This document shows positions 6,955 through 14,873 of a stretch of 35,338 nt of DNA, one piece after another. The stretch is taken from positions 1-35,338 of the forward strand of contig WHTA01000061.1 of NCBI GenBank assembly GCA_009379825.1. The letters run 5' to 3'. This DNA comes from Streptosporangiales bacterium (GTDB lineage Bacteria > Actinomycetota > Actinomycetes > Streptosporangiales > WHST01). A model generated the notes under the pieces. It saw only the letters and a program-made list of their open reading frames with translations. It made no database searches and had not been told where the DNA came from. The first letter of the stretch is position 1. Each line of letters starts with the position of its first letter. The translations under genes were made by a program, and so were the position numbers.

Positions 6955-7494
6955 ATGGACGAACCGAATCCGGCGCACTATCGCATCGAGGCGGCCGAGC
7001 TGAGCGAGCACCTGCTCGGCGAGCTGGCCCGTGTCTACGGTGCGGCCAACGACCCGAACGACGACCGCACGCGGCGGGCGATGCTGTTCGCCCAACACGC
7101 CAACGAGCCACAGTGGCAGGCGATCATCGCCGGCTCCCCCGTGGTCGGCTTCGCGTACGGCTTCCACTGCGTGCCCGGCCAGTGGTGGCGCGAGACGGTG
7201 TACGAGCAGCTCCGCGCCCGGCTGGGTCGCCGGCGCGCCAAGCGCTGGCTGGCCGACACCTGCTGCCTCGCCGAGCTCCATGTGCACCCGGCCTGGCAGC
7301 GCGGTGGCATCGGGCAGGCGCTGCTCACCGAGCTGTCCGAGTGGCGGACCGAACGCACCATGGTGCTCTCCACCCCCGACCGCGGCAGCGCACACGGCTT
7401 CTACCGCCGGTTGGGGTTCGTCGAGCTCGCCGGCAGCGTGCAGTTCCCCGGCAACGCCTCGCCGTACACCGTCTTCGGCAAGTCCGAGCGCTGA
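6955..7494 (+). CDS. GNAT family N-acetyltransferase
   Basis: The protein has 179 residues. It shows the GNAT acetyl-CoA core: the strand LAELHVHPAWQRGGIGQALL (residues about 104-123) holds the pyrophosphate-binding QRGGIG loop, and the C-terminal RGSAHGFYRRLGFVELA segment is the usual last helix-strand unit. The acceptor substrate is unknown. The start could be the GTG at 6928, GTG 6952 or ATG 6955; none has a convincing ribosome site, and I prefer 6955 because the conserved sequence starts shortly after. It sits between YbaK and the DUF2332 gene, with a 5-base gap to the latter, indicating coupling. Confidence 0.78.
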   Translation: MDEPNPAHYRIEAAELSEHLLGELARVYGAANDPNDDRTRRAMLFAQHANEPQWQAIIAGSPVVGFAYGFHCVPGQWWRETVYEQLRARLGRRRAKRWLADTCCLAELHVHPAWQRGGIGQALLTELSEWRTERTMVLSTPDRGSAHGFYRRLGFVELAGSVQFPGNASPYTVFGKSER

Positions 7495-7499
7495 GCGCG

Positions 7500-8463
7500 A
7501 TGCCCGAGATCAGGTCCACCGCGCAGCTGTACGAGCACTTCGCCACCGAGGAGGCGCTGCCGGCCTCCCCGCTGTACAGCGAGCTCGCGCACGGGGTCAG
7601 CACCGACGCGGCGCTGCTCGAGCTGCTGGCCGAGCTGGCACCGCAGAAGCGGCAACCGAACCTGCTCTTCGCCGCGGTCAGGTACCTGTACGGCACCCCG
7701 CGCACGTACGCGGAGTTCGCGCACCAGGTGCGTACGCACTGGTCGACCGTCGCGGCGACCATGCGCGCGCCGCACCCAGACCAACGAGCCGGCCAGGTGC
7801 GCGGCGACCGTGCTCGCGCTCGCCGCGCTCGACGGGCCGTTCGCGCTGATCGAGATCGGCGCCTCGGCAGGGCTGTGCCTGTACCCGGACAGGTACCGCT
7901 ACGACTACAGCGGTCGCCTGGTAGGCGCGGCGGAAAGCCCGCTCACCATCGAGTGCACCGTCGCCGGCGACCCGCCGCTGCCGACCGCACCGCCGGACGT
8001 CGCGTGGCGCTGCGGCATCGACCTGAACCCGCTGGACGTGTCCGCGGCCGACGACCTGCGCTGGCTGGAGTGCCTGATCTGGCCGGGCGAGGAAGCCGTA
8101 CGGGTGCCGCGCCTGCACGCCGCGGCCGAGGTGGCCGCCGACGACCCGCCGCGCCTGGTCACCGGTGACCTGTTCGTCGCGCTGCCCGAGGTGCTCGCCG
8201 AGGTACCCGCGGGCACCACGCCGGTCGTGTACCACTCCGCGGTGGCGGCCTACCTGTCCCCTTACGACAGGGACCGGCTGACGGACGTGCTCACCGACGG
8301 GCCGGCGCACTGGATCAGCCAGGAGGGCGTCGGCGTCTTCCCCGCCGTCGCGGCCCGGCTACCCCGCAGGCCACCGGCGGACCGCGAGTCGTTCGTGCTC
8401 GCCCTGGACGGCCACCCGCTCGCGTTCGCCGCACCGCACGGCGGCTGGCTGACCTGGCTGTGA
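7500..8463 (+). pseudogene. DUF2332 family gene with a frameshift
   Basis: The first 90 codons from ATG 7500 and the frame that ends at 8463 together form one DUF2332 protein of about 321 residues. Conserved blocks are ALPASPLYSELAHGV at the N-terminus and, after the break, ALIEIGASAGLCLYPDRYRY and VVYHSAVAAYLSP. DUF2332 proteins look like Rossmann-type methyltransferase relatives; their role is unknown. The frame changes at the CG-rich run ATGCGCGCGCCGC (7761-7773). One extra base, or loss of one CG pair, explains it, since RRTQTNEPARCAA reads on directly in the new frame. Everything else is well conserved, so a recent lesion or a sequence error is likely. It starts five bases after the GNAT stop. 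Confidence 0.75.
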
Positions 8464-8470
8464 CCGGAAA

Positions 8471-8521
8471 GCCCCGTGGGCGCTGCCCGGCCGGAGTGTG
8501 GCCACGCAGCGCCCACGGGGC
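8471..8521. terminator. Bidirectional terminator between DUF2332 and metF
   Basis: A perfect 16-bp stem, GCCCCGTGGGCGCTGC (8471-8486) with its complement at 8506-8521, has a 19-base loop. It lies exactly between two convergent genes, 8 bases after the DUF2332 stop and 17 bases after the metF stop. There is no long T-tract, as is common for actinobacterial hairpin terminators. Confidence 0.75.
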
Positions 8522-8537
8522 GTTCGGCGTTCGACGG

Positions 8538-9464
8538 CTAGCGGGCGCCTGAGCCCAGACCGAGCTCGTCGTAGATCTCGCGGGTCGCCGTCGACTTGTT
8601 GAGCGTGATGAAGTGCAGCCCTGGCACGTCTTCGCGCAGCAGCTGCTCGCACATGTCGGACGCGTACTCCACACCGATCTTGCGCACGGCGTCCGCGTCG
8701 TCCTCGACCTCGTGCAGCCTGGCCGCGAGGTCGGGCGGGAACACCGCGTTCGACAGGATGGCGAACTTCTCGATCTGCGCCACGTTCGTCACCGGCATGA
8801 TGCCGGGCACGATGGGCTTGTCGCAGCCCATCGCCGCGACCCGGTCGCGCAGCCGCAGGTAATCCTCGACGTGGAAGAACATCTGCGTGATGGCGAACTC
8901 GGCGCCGGCCTCGAACTTGTCGACGAGGAACCTGGCGTCGGTCTCCATGTCCGGTGATCTCGGGTGCTTCTCCGGGAACGCCGCGACGCCGACCGAGAAG
9001 TCACCGGACGCGCGGACGAGCCGTACCAGCTCGGCGGCGTACGCGTAGCCCTCCGGGTGCTTGGTCCACTCCGCCTGCGGGTCACCCGGCGGGTCACCGC
9101 GGAGCGCGAGCACGTTCCGTACGCCGACATTCGCGTACTGGCCGATCACCTGCCGCAGCTCGGCGACGGAGTGGTTCACCAGGGTGAGGTGGGCAAGGGG
9201 CGTCAACGTGGTCTCGGTCGCGATCTTCTCGGTCACCGACACGGTGCGGTCACGGCTGGAACCGCCCGCGCCGTAGGTGACCGACACGAAGCTCGGCCGC
9301 AGCCGTTCCAGCTCGCGGATCGCGTGGAACAGGTTCAGCTCGCCCTTGTCGGTCTTCGGCGGGAAGAACTCGAAGGAGTACGACTTACCGCCGCTGGCGA
9401 ACACGTCGCCGAGCTTGGGATGTCGGTCAGTCCGGTCAGTTGACGTCGCTGTGTCGTTGGCCAT
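8538..9464 (-). CDS. metF: Methylenetetrahydrofolate reductase
   Basis: The 308-residue TIM-barrel flavoprotein reduces 5,10-methylenetetrahydrofolate to 5-methyltetrahydrofolate for methionine synthesis. The family signature [11 protein letters not shown] (catalytic Glu32) opens the barrel. [10 protein letters not shown] and [12 protein letters not shown] with the folate-binding Asp follow, as do [11 protein letters not shown] and the C-terminal [13 protein letters not shown]. The length is normal for bacterial MetF. ATG 9464 is preceded by a -10 TAACCT (9471-9476) with a six-base gap, so the mRNA is probably leaderless. The stop faces the strong hairpin terminator. Its position beside the Rv2175c homologue and kinase parallels mycobacterial gene order. 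Confidence 0.93.
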   Translation of the reverse strand: MANDTATSTDRTDRHPKLGDVFASGGKSYSFEFFPPKTDKGELNLFHAIRELERLRPSFVSVTYGAGGSSRDRTVSVTEKIATETTLTPLAHLTLVNHSVAELRQVIGQYANVGVRNVLALRGDPPGDPQAEWTKHPEGYAYAAELVRLVRASGDFSVGVAAFPEKHPRSPDMETDARFLVDKFEAGAEFAITQMFFHVEDYLRLRDRVAAMGCDKPIVPGIMPVTNVAQIEKFAILSNAVFPPDLAARLHEVEDDADAVRKIGVEYASDMCEQLLREDVPGLHFITLNKSTATREIYDELGLGSGAR

Positions 9465-9465
9465 C

Positions 9466-9482
9466 TCTCGAGGTTATCGAGA
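9466..9482 (-). promoter_or_regulatory. metF -10 element within a small inverted repeat
   Basis: The TAACCT -10 (9471-9476) is flanked by a short inverted repeat TCTCGA-N5-TCGAGA (9466-9482) that spans the core promoter up to one base from the start codon. It could be an operator, but with six-base arms chance cannot be excluded. Confidence 0.4.
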
Positions 9483-9576
9483 ATCGGCCGTCAGCCCCAG
9501 CACGCACGTTCACATACCGAGCAAAGACGCTGACTCGGTGTCCGAAATGTGGACGCTGCCTGCGCAAATACCGAGG

Positions 9577-9939
9577 TCAGAAACCCAACGTCTGAGCGAC
9601 TCGCTTCACCTCTGTGGGCCGTCCCTCAGCCATCGCCTGTACCGGGGACACGCCCAGGACGTCGTTCTCGGTGAACAGCCACCGCAGGCTCTCATCCGGG
9701 TTGTACCCGGCGTCGTGCAGCAGCGTGGTGACGCCGCCGAGGCCCTTCAGCAGCCGCCCGTCGGCGACGAACGCCGCGGGCACGTGCTCGGTGCCCGCAC
9801 GCTTGACGGTGACCAGCCGGTCTTCACGGACCAGCTGGCGGATCTTCTTCGGCTGTTCACCGGTGTGCTCGGCGAGATCCGCCAGGCTCAACCAGGCGGT
9901 CGGGTCGTCCGGGTCGGGGACGCTCGATGCTGTACTCAC
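9577..9939 (-). CDS. Rv2175c-family DNA-binding protein
   Basis: The 120-residue protein matches the small actinobacterial Rv2175c family. It has an acidic N-terminal tail (SSVPDPDDPTAW), a winged helix-turn-helix (LSLADLAEHTGEQPKKIRQLVREDRLVTVKR) and a C-terminal helical part ending in SPVQAMAEGRPTEVKRVAQTLGF. In M. tuberculosis Rv2175c binds DNA and is a substrate of the kinase PknL encoded next to it; phosphorylation of its N-terminal tail weakens binding. Here a Ser/Thr kinase gene lies about 2 kb away and the tail has Thr3 and several serines, so the same partnership is plausible. The start could also be GTG 9975, which would overlap the channel gene; 9939 is preferred because homology begins there. 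Confidence 0.85.
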   Translation of the reverse strand: MSTASSVPDPDDPTAWLSLADLAEHTGEQPKKIRQLVREDRLVTVKRAGTEHVPAAFVADGRLLKGLGGVTTLLHDAGYNPDESLRWLFTENDVLGVSPVQAMAEGRPTEVKRVAQTLGF

Positions 9940-9958
9940 GGGCGCAAGTCTCGCACGG

Positions 9959-10808
9959 TCACTTGGCCCGCTCACCGACCCCGGACCCGCCCGTGGCCTG
10001 CACCGTCTGCAGCGCGTGCACCGCCGCGCGCAGCTCTTTCAGCTCCCGCATGACGGCCTCGTGCTGTTGCTCCTCCAGCGCCTGGTCCTCCTGCCACCGG
10101 TTCCTGTTCACCTCGATCTCCATCGCGCTGACGATCACGCCGATCAGCAGGTTGAGCAGGATGAACGCGGTCAGCACGATGTACCCGACGAAGAACACCC
10201 AGGCCGCCGGCCGCACCGCCACGATCGGCTCGGCGATGTCCGGCCAGTTCTCCAAGCGTCATGATCGCGAACATGGTGAGCAGCGACCGGTCCAGGCTGC
10301 CGAAGTCCTCCGGCGCCACCGACCGGAACAGCTGCACCCCGAGCACCGCACCGCTGTACAGCGCGACCATCAGCATGACGATGATCGACCCGATGCCCGG
10401 CACCGCGGACAGCAGCGCCGCGACGACCCGGCGCAGGCTCGGCACCACCGACACCAGCCTGGCCAGGCGGAGCACCCGAAGCACCCGCACGACGGAGAAG
10501 TAGTGCGTCGGCGGCACGATGGCCACCGCCACGACGACCAGGTCGAACCAGTTCCACGGGTCGCGGAAGAACCTCGTCCCGTACGCGTACAGCCGGAGCG
10601 CGATCTCGATGGAGAACGCGACGACCACGACCACGTCCACCGCCCGGATGAACCCGCCGTACGACTCGTTCAGCTCCGGTGACGTCTGCATGCCGATCGT
10701 GACGGCGTTGACGAAGATCGCCAGCAGCACCGCACGCTGGAACGGCCCGGACTCGACGATCCTGCGGGCACGGCGGCGGGAGTTGGTGGCAGGTTGCTCG
10801 AGCGCCAC
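9959..10808 (-). pseudogene. Voltage-gated cation channel gene with a frameshift in the pore
   Basis: Two frames join into a 283-residue single-domain six-helix channel of the NaChBac type. S1-S4 are present, with the S4 voltage sensor VVRVLRVLRLARLVSVVPSLRRVV carrying regularly spaced arginines. The pore is LTMFAIMTL followed by ENWPDIAEP (selectivity filter TLENW), then S6 (VGYIVLTAFILLNLLIGVIVSAME) and a C-terminal coiled coil (EEQQHEAVMRELKELRAAVHAL). The frame breaks exactly in the filter, at 10252-10254, where one extra base turns TLENW into TLGEL. Removing one G restores the whole protein. GTG 10808 directly follows the stop of the upstream oxidoreductase (TGAGTG). Either the gene is freshly inactivated or a base was miscalled. 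Confidence 0.8.
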
Positions 10809-11984
10809 TCAGTCCACCACTGCCCGCTTGACCGGCACTGCGGGGTCGGCGAGCAGCTGCCGGTCTACCCGCTGGCCGCGCTCGGCCACCTTCCGCGCCT
10901 GCATCGCGTCCCGCGGCCGGTCCACCGTGAACACCGCGCGCACCGTGTCGCCGGACAGCCAGCACGCCGCCCACGCGGCGTCGGCGTCCGGGTCACCGCG
11001 CCAGACGAGCTCGTCGGTGTCGTCGTGCATGCCGACGTACTGCGTGTACCTGCCGAACTGCTCCGACCAGACGTACGGCACCGGGTCGTACGTCTCCGCG
11101 CCGCCGAGCAGGGTCGCCGCAGCGACCGCGGGCGCGCGCAGCGCCGTGTCCCAGTGCTCCACCCGCAGCCGCCTGCCGTACCGCGTCGACGGCCAGGCAG
11201 CGACGTCGCCGACCGCGCACACCCCCGGGCGCGCCGCCAGCCGGTCGTCGACCTCGATGCCGCCGCAGGCGAACGCCAGCCCGCTGTCGGCCAGCCAGTC
11301 GACTCTCGGGCGCACCCCGACGGCGCACAGCACCTCGTCGGCCTCGACGACGGACCCGTCGGTGAGCTCCAGCCCGCCGGTACGTACGGCCGCCACCTTC
11401 GCGCCGACCCGCAGGTCGACGTCGGCCGCCGCCCACCAATGCGCGCACCTGCTGGCGACCTCGGCCGGCAGCGCGCCGGCGAGCGGCCAGTCGGCCGCCT
11501 CCACCACCGTGACCTGGCAGCCGAGGCGGCGCGCCTCCGTCGCGACCTCGGCGCCGATCCAGCCGGCGCCGACGATCGCCAGCCGCGCGCCGGGCCGGAG
11601 CGCGGCGCGCAGCTGCCGCGCGTCGTCGATCGACCGCAGCGTCCGCTGCGGACCGTCACCCGGCAGCCGCACCGGCGCCGCGCCGGTCGCGACGACCACG
11701 CCGTCGCACGGCACCGGCCCGACAGCCGTCCGGACGGCGGACTCGTCCAGGCCGGTCGCGGCCACCCCCCACCGGCAGTCCACCTCGAGGGCGGACCAGT
11801 CCGCGGGCAGCGTGGTGTCGTCGACCTCGCCGCGCAGCAGCTCTTTGGACAGCGGCGGCCGGTCGTACGGCGGGCATGGCTCGGCCCCGAGCAGGGTGAT
11901 CCGCTCCGAGTACCCTTGGTTACGCAACGCGACGGCGGTGTTCAGGCCGGCCAGTCCCGCGCCGACGACGACACAGTGCTCCAC
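10809..11984 (-). CDS. NAD(P)/FAD-dependent oxidoreductase, ferredoxin reductase-like
   Basis: The 391-residue protein has two dinucleotide-binding domains: FAD site VVVGAGLAGLNTAVALRNQG at residues 5-24, the PPYDRPPLSKELL signature of ferredoxin/putidaredoxin reductases near residue 38, an NAD site AIVGAGWIGAEVATEARRLG near residue 135, and the second FAD motif VCAVGDVAAWP near residue 255. The C-terminal domain is of the reductase type. It probably passes electrons from NAD(P)H to a ferredoxin, but no ferredoxin or P450 gene is nearby. GTG 11984 has a -10 TACAGT eight bases upstream (leaderless). The stop abuts the channel start, so the two are translationally linked. Confidence 0.83.
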   Translation of the reverse strand: MEHCVVVGAGLAGLNTAVALRNQGYSERITLLGAEPCPPYDRPPLSKELLRGEVDDTTLPADWSALEVDCRWGVAATGLDESAVRTAVGPVPCDGVVVATGAAPVRLPGDGPQRTLRSIDDARQLRAALRPGARLAIVGAGWIGAEVATEARRLGCQVTVVEAADWPLAGALPAEVASRCAHWWAAADVDLRVGAKVAAVRTGGLELTDGSVVEADEVLCAVGVRPRVDWLADSGLAFACGGIEVDDRLAARPGVCAVGDVAAWPSTRYGRRLRVEHWDTALRAPAVAAATLLGGAETYDPVPYVWSEQFGRYTQYVGMHDDTDELVWRGDPDADAAWAACWLSGDTVRAVFTVDRPRDAMQARKVAERGQRVDRQLLADPAVPVKRAVVD

Positions 11985-12074
11985 AACGCCTCACTGTACT
12001 GGCGGGAATGCAGGCAGTCGCCGCCCTTCCGCGCACCGCCGGGCCGGGTCCCCAGCAACGGGCCCCCCGATCTC

Positions 12075-12088
12075 TACAATCTGGCGGT
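12075..12088 (+). promoter_or_regulatory. Leaderless promoter -10 of the PASTA kinase gene
   Basis: TACAAT at 12075-12080, nearly consensus, ends eight bases before the GTG at 12089. The divergent oxidoreductase has its own -10 (TACAGT, 11993-11998) in the same 104-bp gap. Confidence 0.6.
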
Positions 12089-13936
12089 GTGAGTACGACT
12101 GTGTCCGATCCCATGGTGGGTCGCCTGCTCGACCGCCGGTACCGGATCGAGACGCGCCTCGCCGTCGGCGGCATGGCCACGGTGTACGCCGCGCACGACA
12201 CCCGCCTCGACCGGAAGGTCGCGGTGAAGATCATGCACGGCAAGCTCGCCACCGACGAGACGTTCGTCAACCGGTTCATCCGGGAGGCGCACTCCGCCGC
12301 CAGCCTCTCGCACCCGAACGTGGTCGCCGTCTACGACCAGGGCGAGGACGACGGCATCGTCTTCCTCGCCATGGAGCTGGTGACCGGCCGTACGCTCCGC
12401 GACGTGCTGAAGGAGCGCGGGCAGCTGCAGCCGCGGGAGGCGCTCGAGGTGCTCAAGCGGATCCTGTCCGCGCTCGCCGCCGCGCACGCGGCCGGCCTCG
12501 TCCACCGCGACGTGAAGCCGGAGAACGTGCTGATCTCCGACGAGGGCCGGGTGAAGGTCGCGGACTTCGGGCTCGCCCGGGCGATCAGCACCGGTGGGCC
12601 GCACACCACGGGCATCATCATCGGCACCGTCGCGTACCTCGCGCCCGAGCAGGTCGAGAACGGCCGCGCCGACGCCCGCTCGGACGTGTACTCCGCCGGC
12701 GTCGTGCTCTACGAGATGCTCGCCGGCAAGATACCGTTCACCGCGGACACCCCGCTCGCCGTGGCGTACAAGCACGTGCACGAGGACGTGCCCGCCCCCT
12801 CGGCCGCCGCCGACGTCCCGCTCGAGCTGGACGAGCTGGTGGCCAGGGCCACCCACCGCGACCCCGAGCAGCGCCCGGCGGACGCGGCCGAGCTGCTCGC
12901 CGACGTCACCGCGTGCCGCCGTACCCTCCCCGACGACGTCGTACCGCCGTTCGACGCGCCGCTTACGCCTGCGCCCGAGGAGGGGCAGACGCTCGTCATG
13001 GGCAAGCCGGCGCCCGCGCCGACCGACGGTCCCGCCCCGCTGTCCGACACAGAAAGGAAGAAGCGGCGCCGCAAGGGCGTGCTCGCGTTCGCCCTCGTCC
13101 TGCTGCTCGCCGTCGCAACCGGCGTCGGCGGCTGGTGGTACGGCATGGGCCGCTGGACCGAGGCGCCGAAGCTGGCCGGCATGAGCTCTTCTGAGGCGAT
13201 CGCGGACGCGAAGGAAGCCGGCTTCGAGGTCGAGACGAAGCGCGTGCACCACGAGCGCGTCGACAAGGGCAAGGTCGCCATGACCAACCCTGGAAGTGGC
13301 GACCGGATACTGCGTGGCGGCACCATCACCCTGGTGATCTCGCGCGGCCCGGAGCGGCACGCGGTGCCGAAGCTCAAGGGCCTGTCGGAGACGAGGGCGA
13401 GAGCCGCGATCACGGCGGCGAAGCTCTCCGTCGGCGAGGTCACCAGGCGGTACTCGGCGAAGGTCGACAAGGGTGCGGTCATCTCCGTCAGCCCGAAGGC
13501 CGGCGAGCTGCTGCGGCGCGACGCCAGGGTCGACCTGGTGATCAGCAAGGGCATCCCGCCCGTGTCCGTGCCACAGGTGACCGGGTTGGGCGAGTCCACG
13601 GCGGAGCAGAAGCTCGACGACGCGGGCCTGAAGGTGCGCACCACGTACCAGGCGCACAAGACCGCGAAGAAGGGCACCGTGTTCGCCCAGTCGCCGCAGG
13701 CGGCGACCAAGAAGCCGAAGGGGTCGACGGTAACCATCTCCGTCTCCACCGGGCCACCGATCGTGCAGGTGCCCGACGTCACCGACATGCCGATCGAGGA
13801 GGCGACGAGGAAGCTGCAGGCGGCCGGCTTCCAGGTGGAGACGAACCGCGTCCCGGGCGGCGGTGGCAAGGTGATCCAGCAGGAGCCGAAGAAGCAGGCA
13901 CGCTACGGCTCGATCATCAAGCTCTGGGTGTTCTGA
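12089..13936 (+). CDS. Serine/threonine protein kinase with four PASTA domains
   Basis: The 615-residue protein has a complete kinase domain at residues about 9-275: glycine loop LAVGGMATVY (24-33), Lys47 in VAVK, Glu66, HRDVKPEN (139-146), DFG (159-161), an activation loop with GGPHTTG threonines, and APE (185-187). A proline-rich juxtamembrane linker, a basic KRRRK stop and one membrane helix (about 331-348) follow. Four extracellular PASTA repeats of about 65 residues run from 355 to the end, each with the PxxxG/D-A pattern, and the last is shorter. PASTA domains sense peptidoglycan fragments. By position it corresponds to mycobacterial PknL, which lacks PASTA repeats. The start at 12089 is fixed by the leaderless promoter. 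Confidence 0.92.
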   Translation: MSTTVSDPMVGRLLDRRYRIETRLAVGGMATVYAAHDTRLDRKVAVKIMHGKLATDETFVNRFIREAHSAASLSHPNVVAVYDQGEDDGIVFLAMELVTGRTLRDVLKERGQLQPREALEVLKRILSALAAAHAAGLVHRDVKPENVLISDEGRVKVADFGLARAISTGGPHTTGIIIGTVAYLAPEQVENGRADARSDVYSAGVVLYEMLAGKIPFTADTPLAVAYKHVHEDVPAPSAAADVPLELDELVARATHRDPEQRPADAAELLADVTACRRTLPDDVVPPFDAPLTPAPEEGQTLVMGKPAPAPTDGPAPLSDTERKKRRRKGVLAFALVLLLAVATGVGGWWYGMGRWTEAPKLAGMSSSEAIADAKEAGFEVETKRVHHERVDKGKVAMTNPGSGDRILRGGTITLVISRGPERHAVPKLKGLSETRARAAITAAKLSVGEVTRRYSAKVDKGAVISVSPKAGELLRRDARVDLVISKGIPPVSVPQVTGLGESTAEQKLDDAGLKVRTTYQAHKTAKKGTVFAQSPQAATKKPKGSTVTISVSTGPPIVQVPDVTDMPIEEATRKLQAAGFQVETNRVPGGGGKVIQQEPKKQARYGSIIKLWVF

Positions 13937-13979
13937 ACCACCCCCGCAGGCGGCGCGGTCACTACACTGACCCGCGAAA

Positions 13980-14699
13980 GTGGCCGACTCGACCGATGGG
14001 ATGACCGTGACGGAGGGCCCGCAGGCGTTTCCCGAGCTCACCGACGAGCAGTACCAGTACGTCGTCGCCTTCCACGAGAGTGCGCACATCGTGGCCGCCT
14101 GGGCGTTGGGGCTCCAACACGGCGGCGTGTGGGTCACGCCCGACCGCACCGCCGTCGAGAGCGGCAAGGCGGGCTTCGGCAACCTAGAGAATCCGCCGCA
14201 GGCCACCGCGACCGCGCTCTGCGCCGGTCCCGCGGGCGAGGCGCTGGCGCTTGGCGTCCTGCGCTACGACCCGGCGACCTACCCGGAGGTCTTCCAGCGT
14301 GCCTACGGCAAGCACGCGGAGACCGACGACGCCCAGCTCGACCAGCTACGGGCCACGCACGGGGCCGACGCCTTCGACGAGGCCCGGGCCAGCACCGACG
14401 CAGCACAGCTCGTGAACGACCAGCAGCTGGCCGCAGCGATCTCCGACCTCGCGGAAACCCTGCTGCAGCAGCCGCACACGCTGTTGCAGACCGAGCACTC
14501 GGCCGAACCGATCCCGGTGCAGTACCTCAGTCCGGAACAGGTCCAGCAGGTGCTCGCGCCCCACTGGGCCCAGCCCGCGGTCGACCAGCAGGCGGTCCCG
14601 ACGCAGGCCCCGGTACAGCTCACCCATGGCTCTGCCGCCCCCAGGCTGCAGAACCGCGACGTGGACTACACCCGCGAGCGGGGCGGCACCGCCCGCTGA
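13980..14699 (+). CDS. Stand-alone M41-like zinc metalloprotease domain protein
   Basis: The 239-residue soluble protein has no signal peptide or membrane helix. Near residue 32 it carries FHESAHIVAAWALG, an HExxH zinc motif in the same setting as the FtsH/M41 peptidase (HExGH). Further on, ALCAGPAGEALALG resembles the M41 AGxxAE segment that supplies the third ligand. There is no AAA+ module, so it is at most an isolated peptidase-like domain; the C-terminal 70 residues are Gln/Pro-rich and look disordered. Substrate and activity are unknown. GTG 13980 lies 11 bases after a TACACT -10 (13963-13968); ATG 14001 is an alternative start. It follows the kinase gene after 43 bases and might be co-regulated with it. 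Confidence 0.65.
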   Translation: MADSTDGMTVTEGPQAFPELTDEQYQYVVAFHESAHIVAAWALGLQHGGVWVTPDRTAVESGKAGFGNLENPPQATATALCAGPAGEALALGVLRYDPATYPEVFQRAYGKHAETDDAQLDQLRATHGADAFDEARASTDAAQLVNDQQLAAAISDLAETLLQQPHTLLQTEHSAEPIPVQYLSPEQVQQVLAPHWAQPAVDQQAVPTQAPVQLTHGSAAPRLQNRDVDYTRERGGTAR

Positions 14700-14720
14700 G
14701 GCGGTGCCGCGCCCACGCCG

Positions 14721-14870
14721 TCAGGCCCCGGAGTCCGCGGCCCCGGCGCCTTCATCGGCGGACGGCCGCTTCTTCCTGTCCACGCGCCACGCCCACGACA
14801 TCAGCCACGCGACCACCACGATGGTGCCGCCAAAGAGGATCAGCGTCCAGACAAGCGTTGCCGCATCCAT
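14721..14870 (-). CDS. MetS family small subunit of the NSS transporter
   Basis: This 49-residue protein has one membrane helix (TLVWTLILFGGTIVVVAWLMSW) followed by WRVDRKKRP and a short acidic tail. It matches the small MetS-type partner of bacterial NSS (sodium-coupled) amino acid transporters, described for the methionine/alanine transporter MetPS of Corynebacterium. The ATG at 14870 lies three bases after the transporter stop, and GAGGAGGCC in the last transporter codons acts as its ribosome site, so translation is coupled. The small subunit is needed for activity in MetPS. It is too short for most gene finders. Confidence 0.8.
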   Translation of the reverse strand: MDAATLVWTLILFGGTIVVVAWLMSWAWRVDRKKRPSADEGAGAADSGA

Positions 14871-14873
14871 TTC

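Noticed and set aside
10519-13194. Rightward 891-codon frame
   Set aside because: It covers the antisense of the channel and oxidoreductase and an alternative frame of the kinase; rich in Ser/Thr/Arg/Pro without conserved motifs.
12074-14206. Leftward 710-codon frame
   Set aside because: It is antisense to the PASTA kinase and the HExxH protein; no domain is recognisable.
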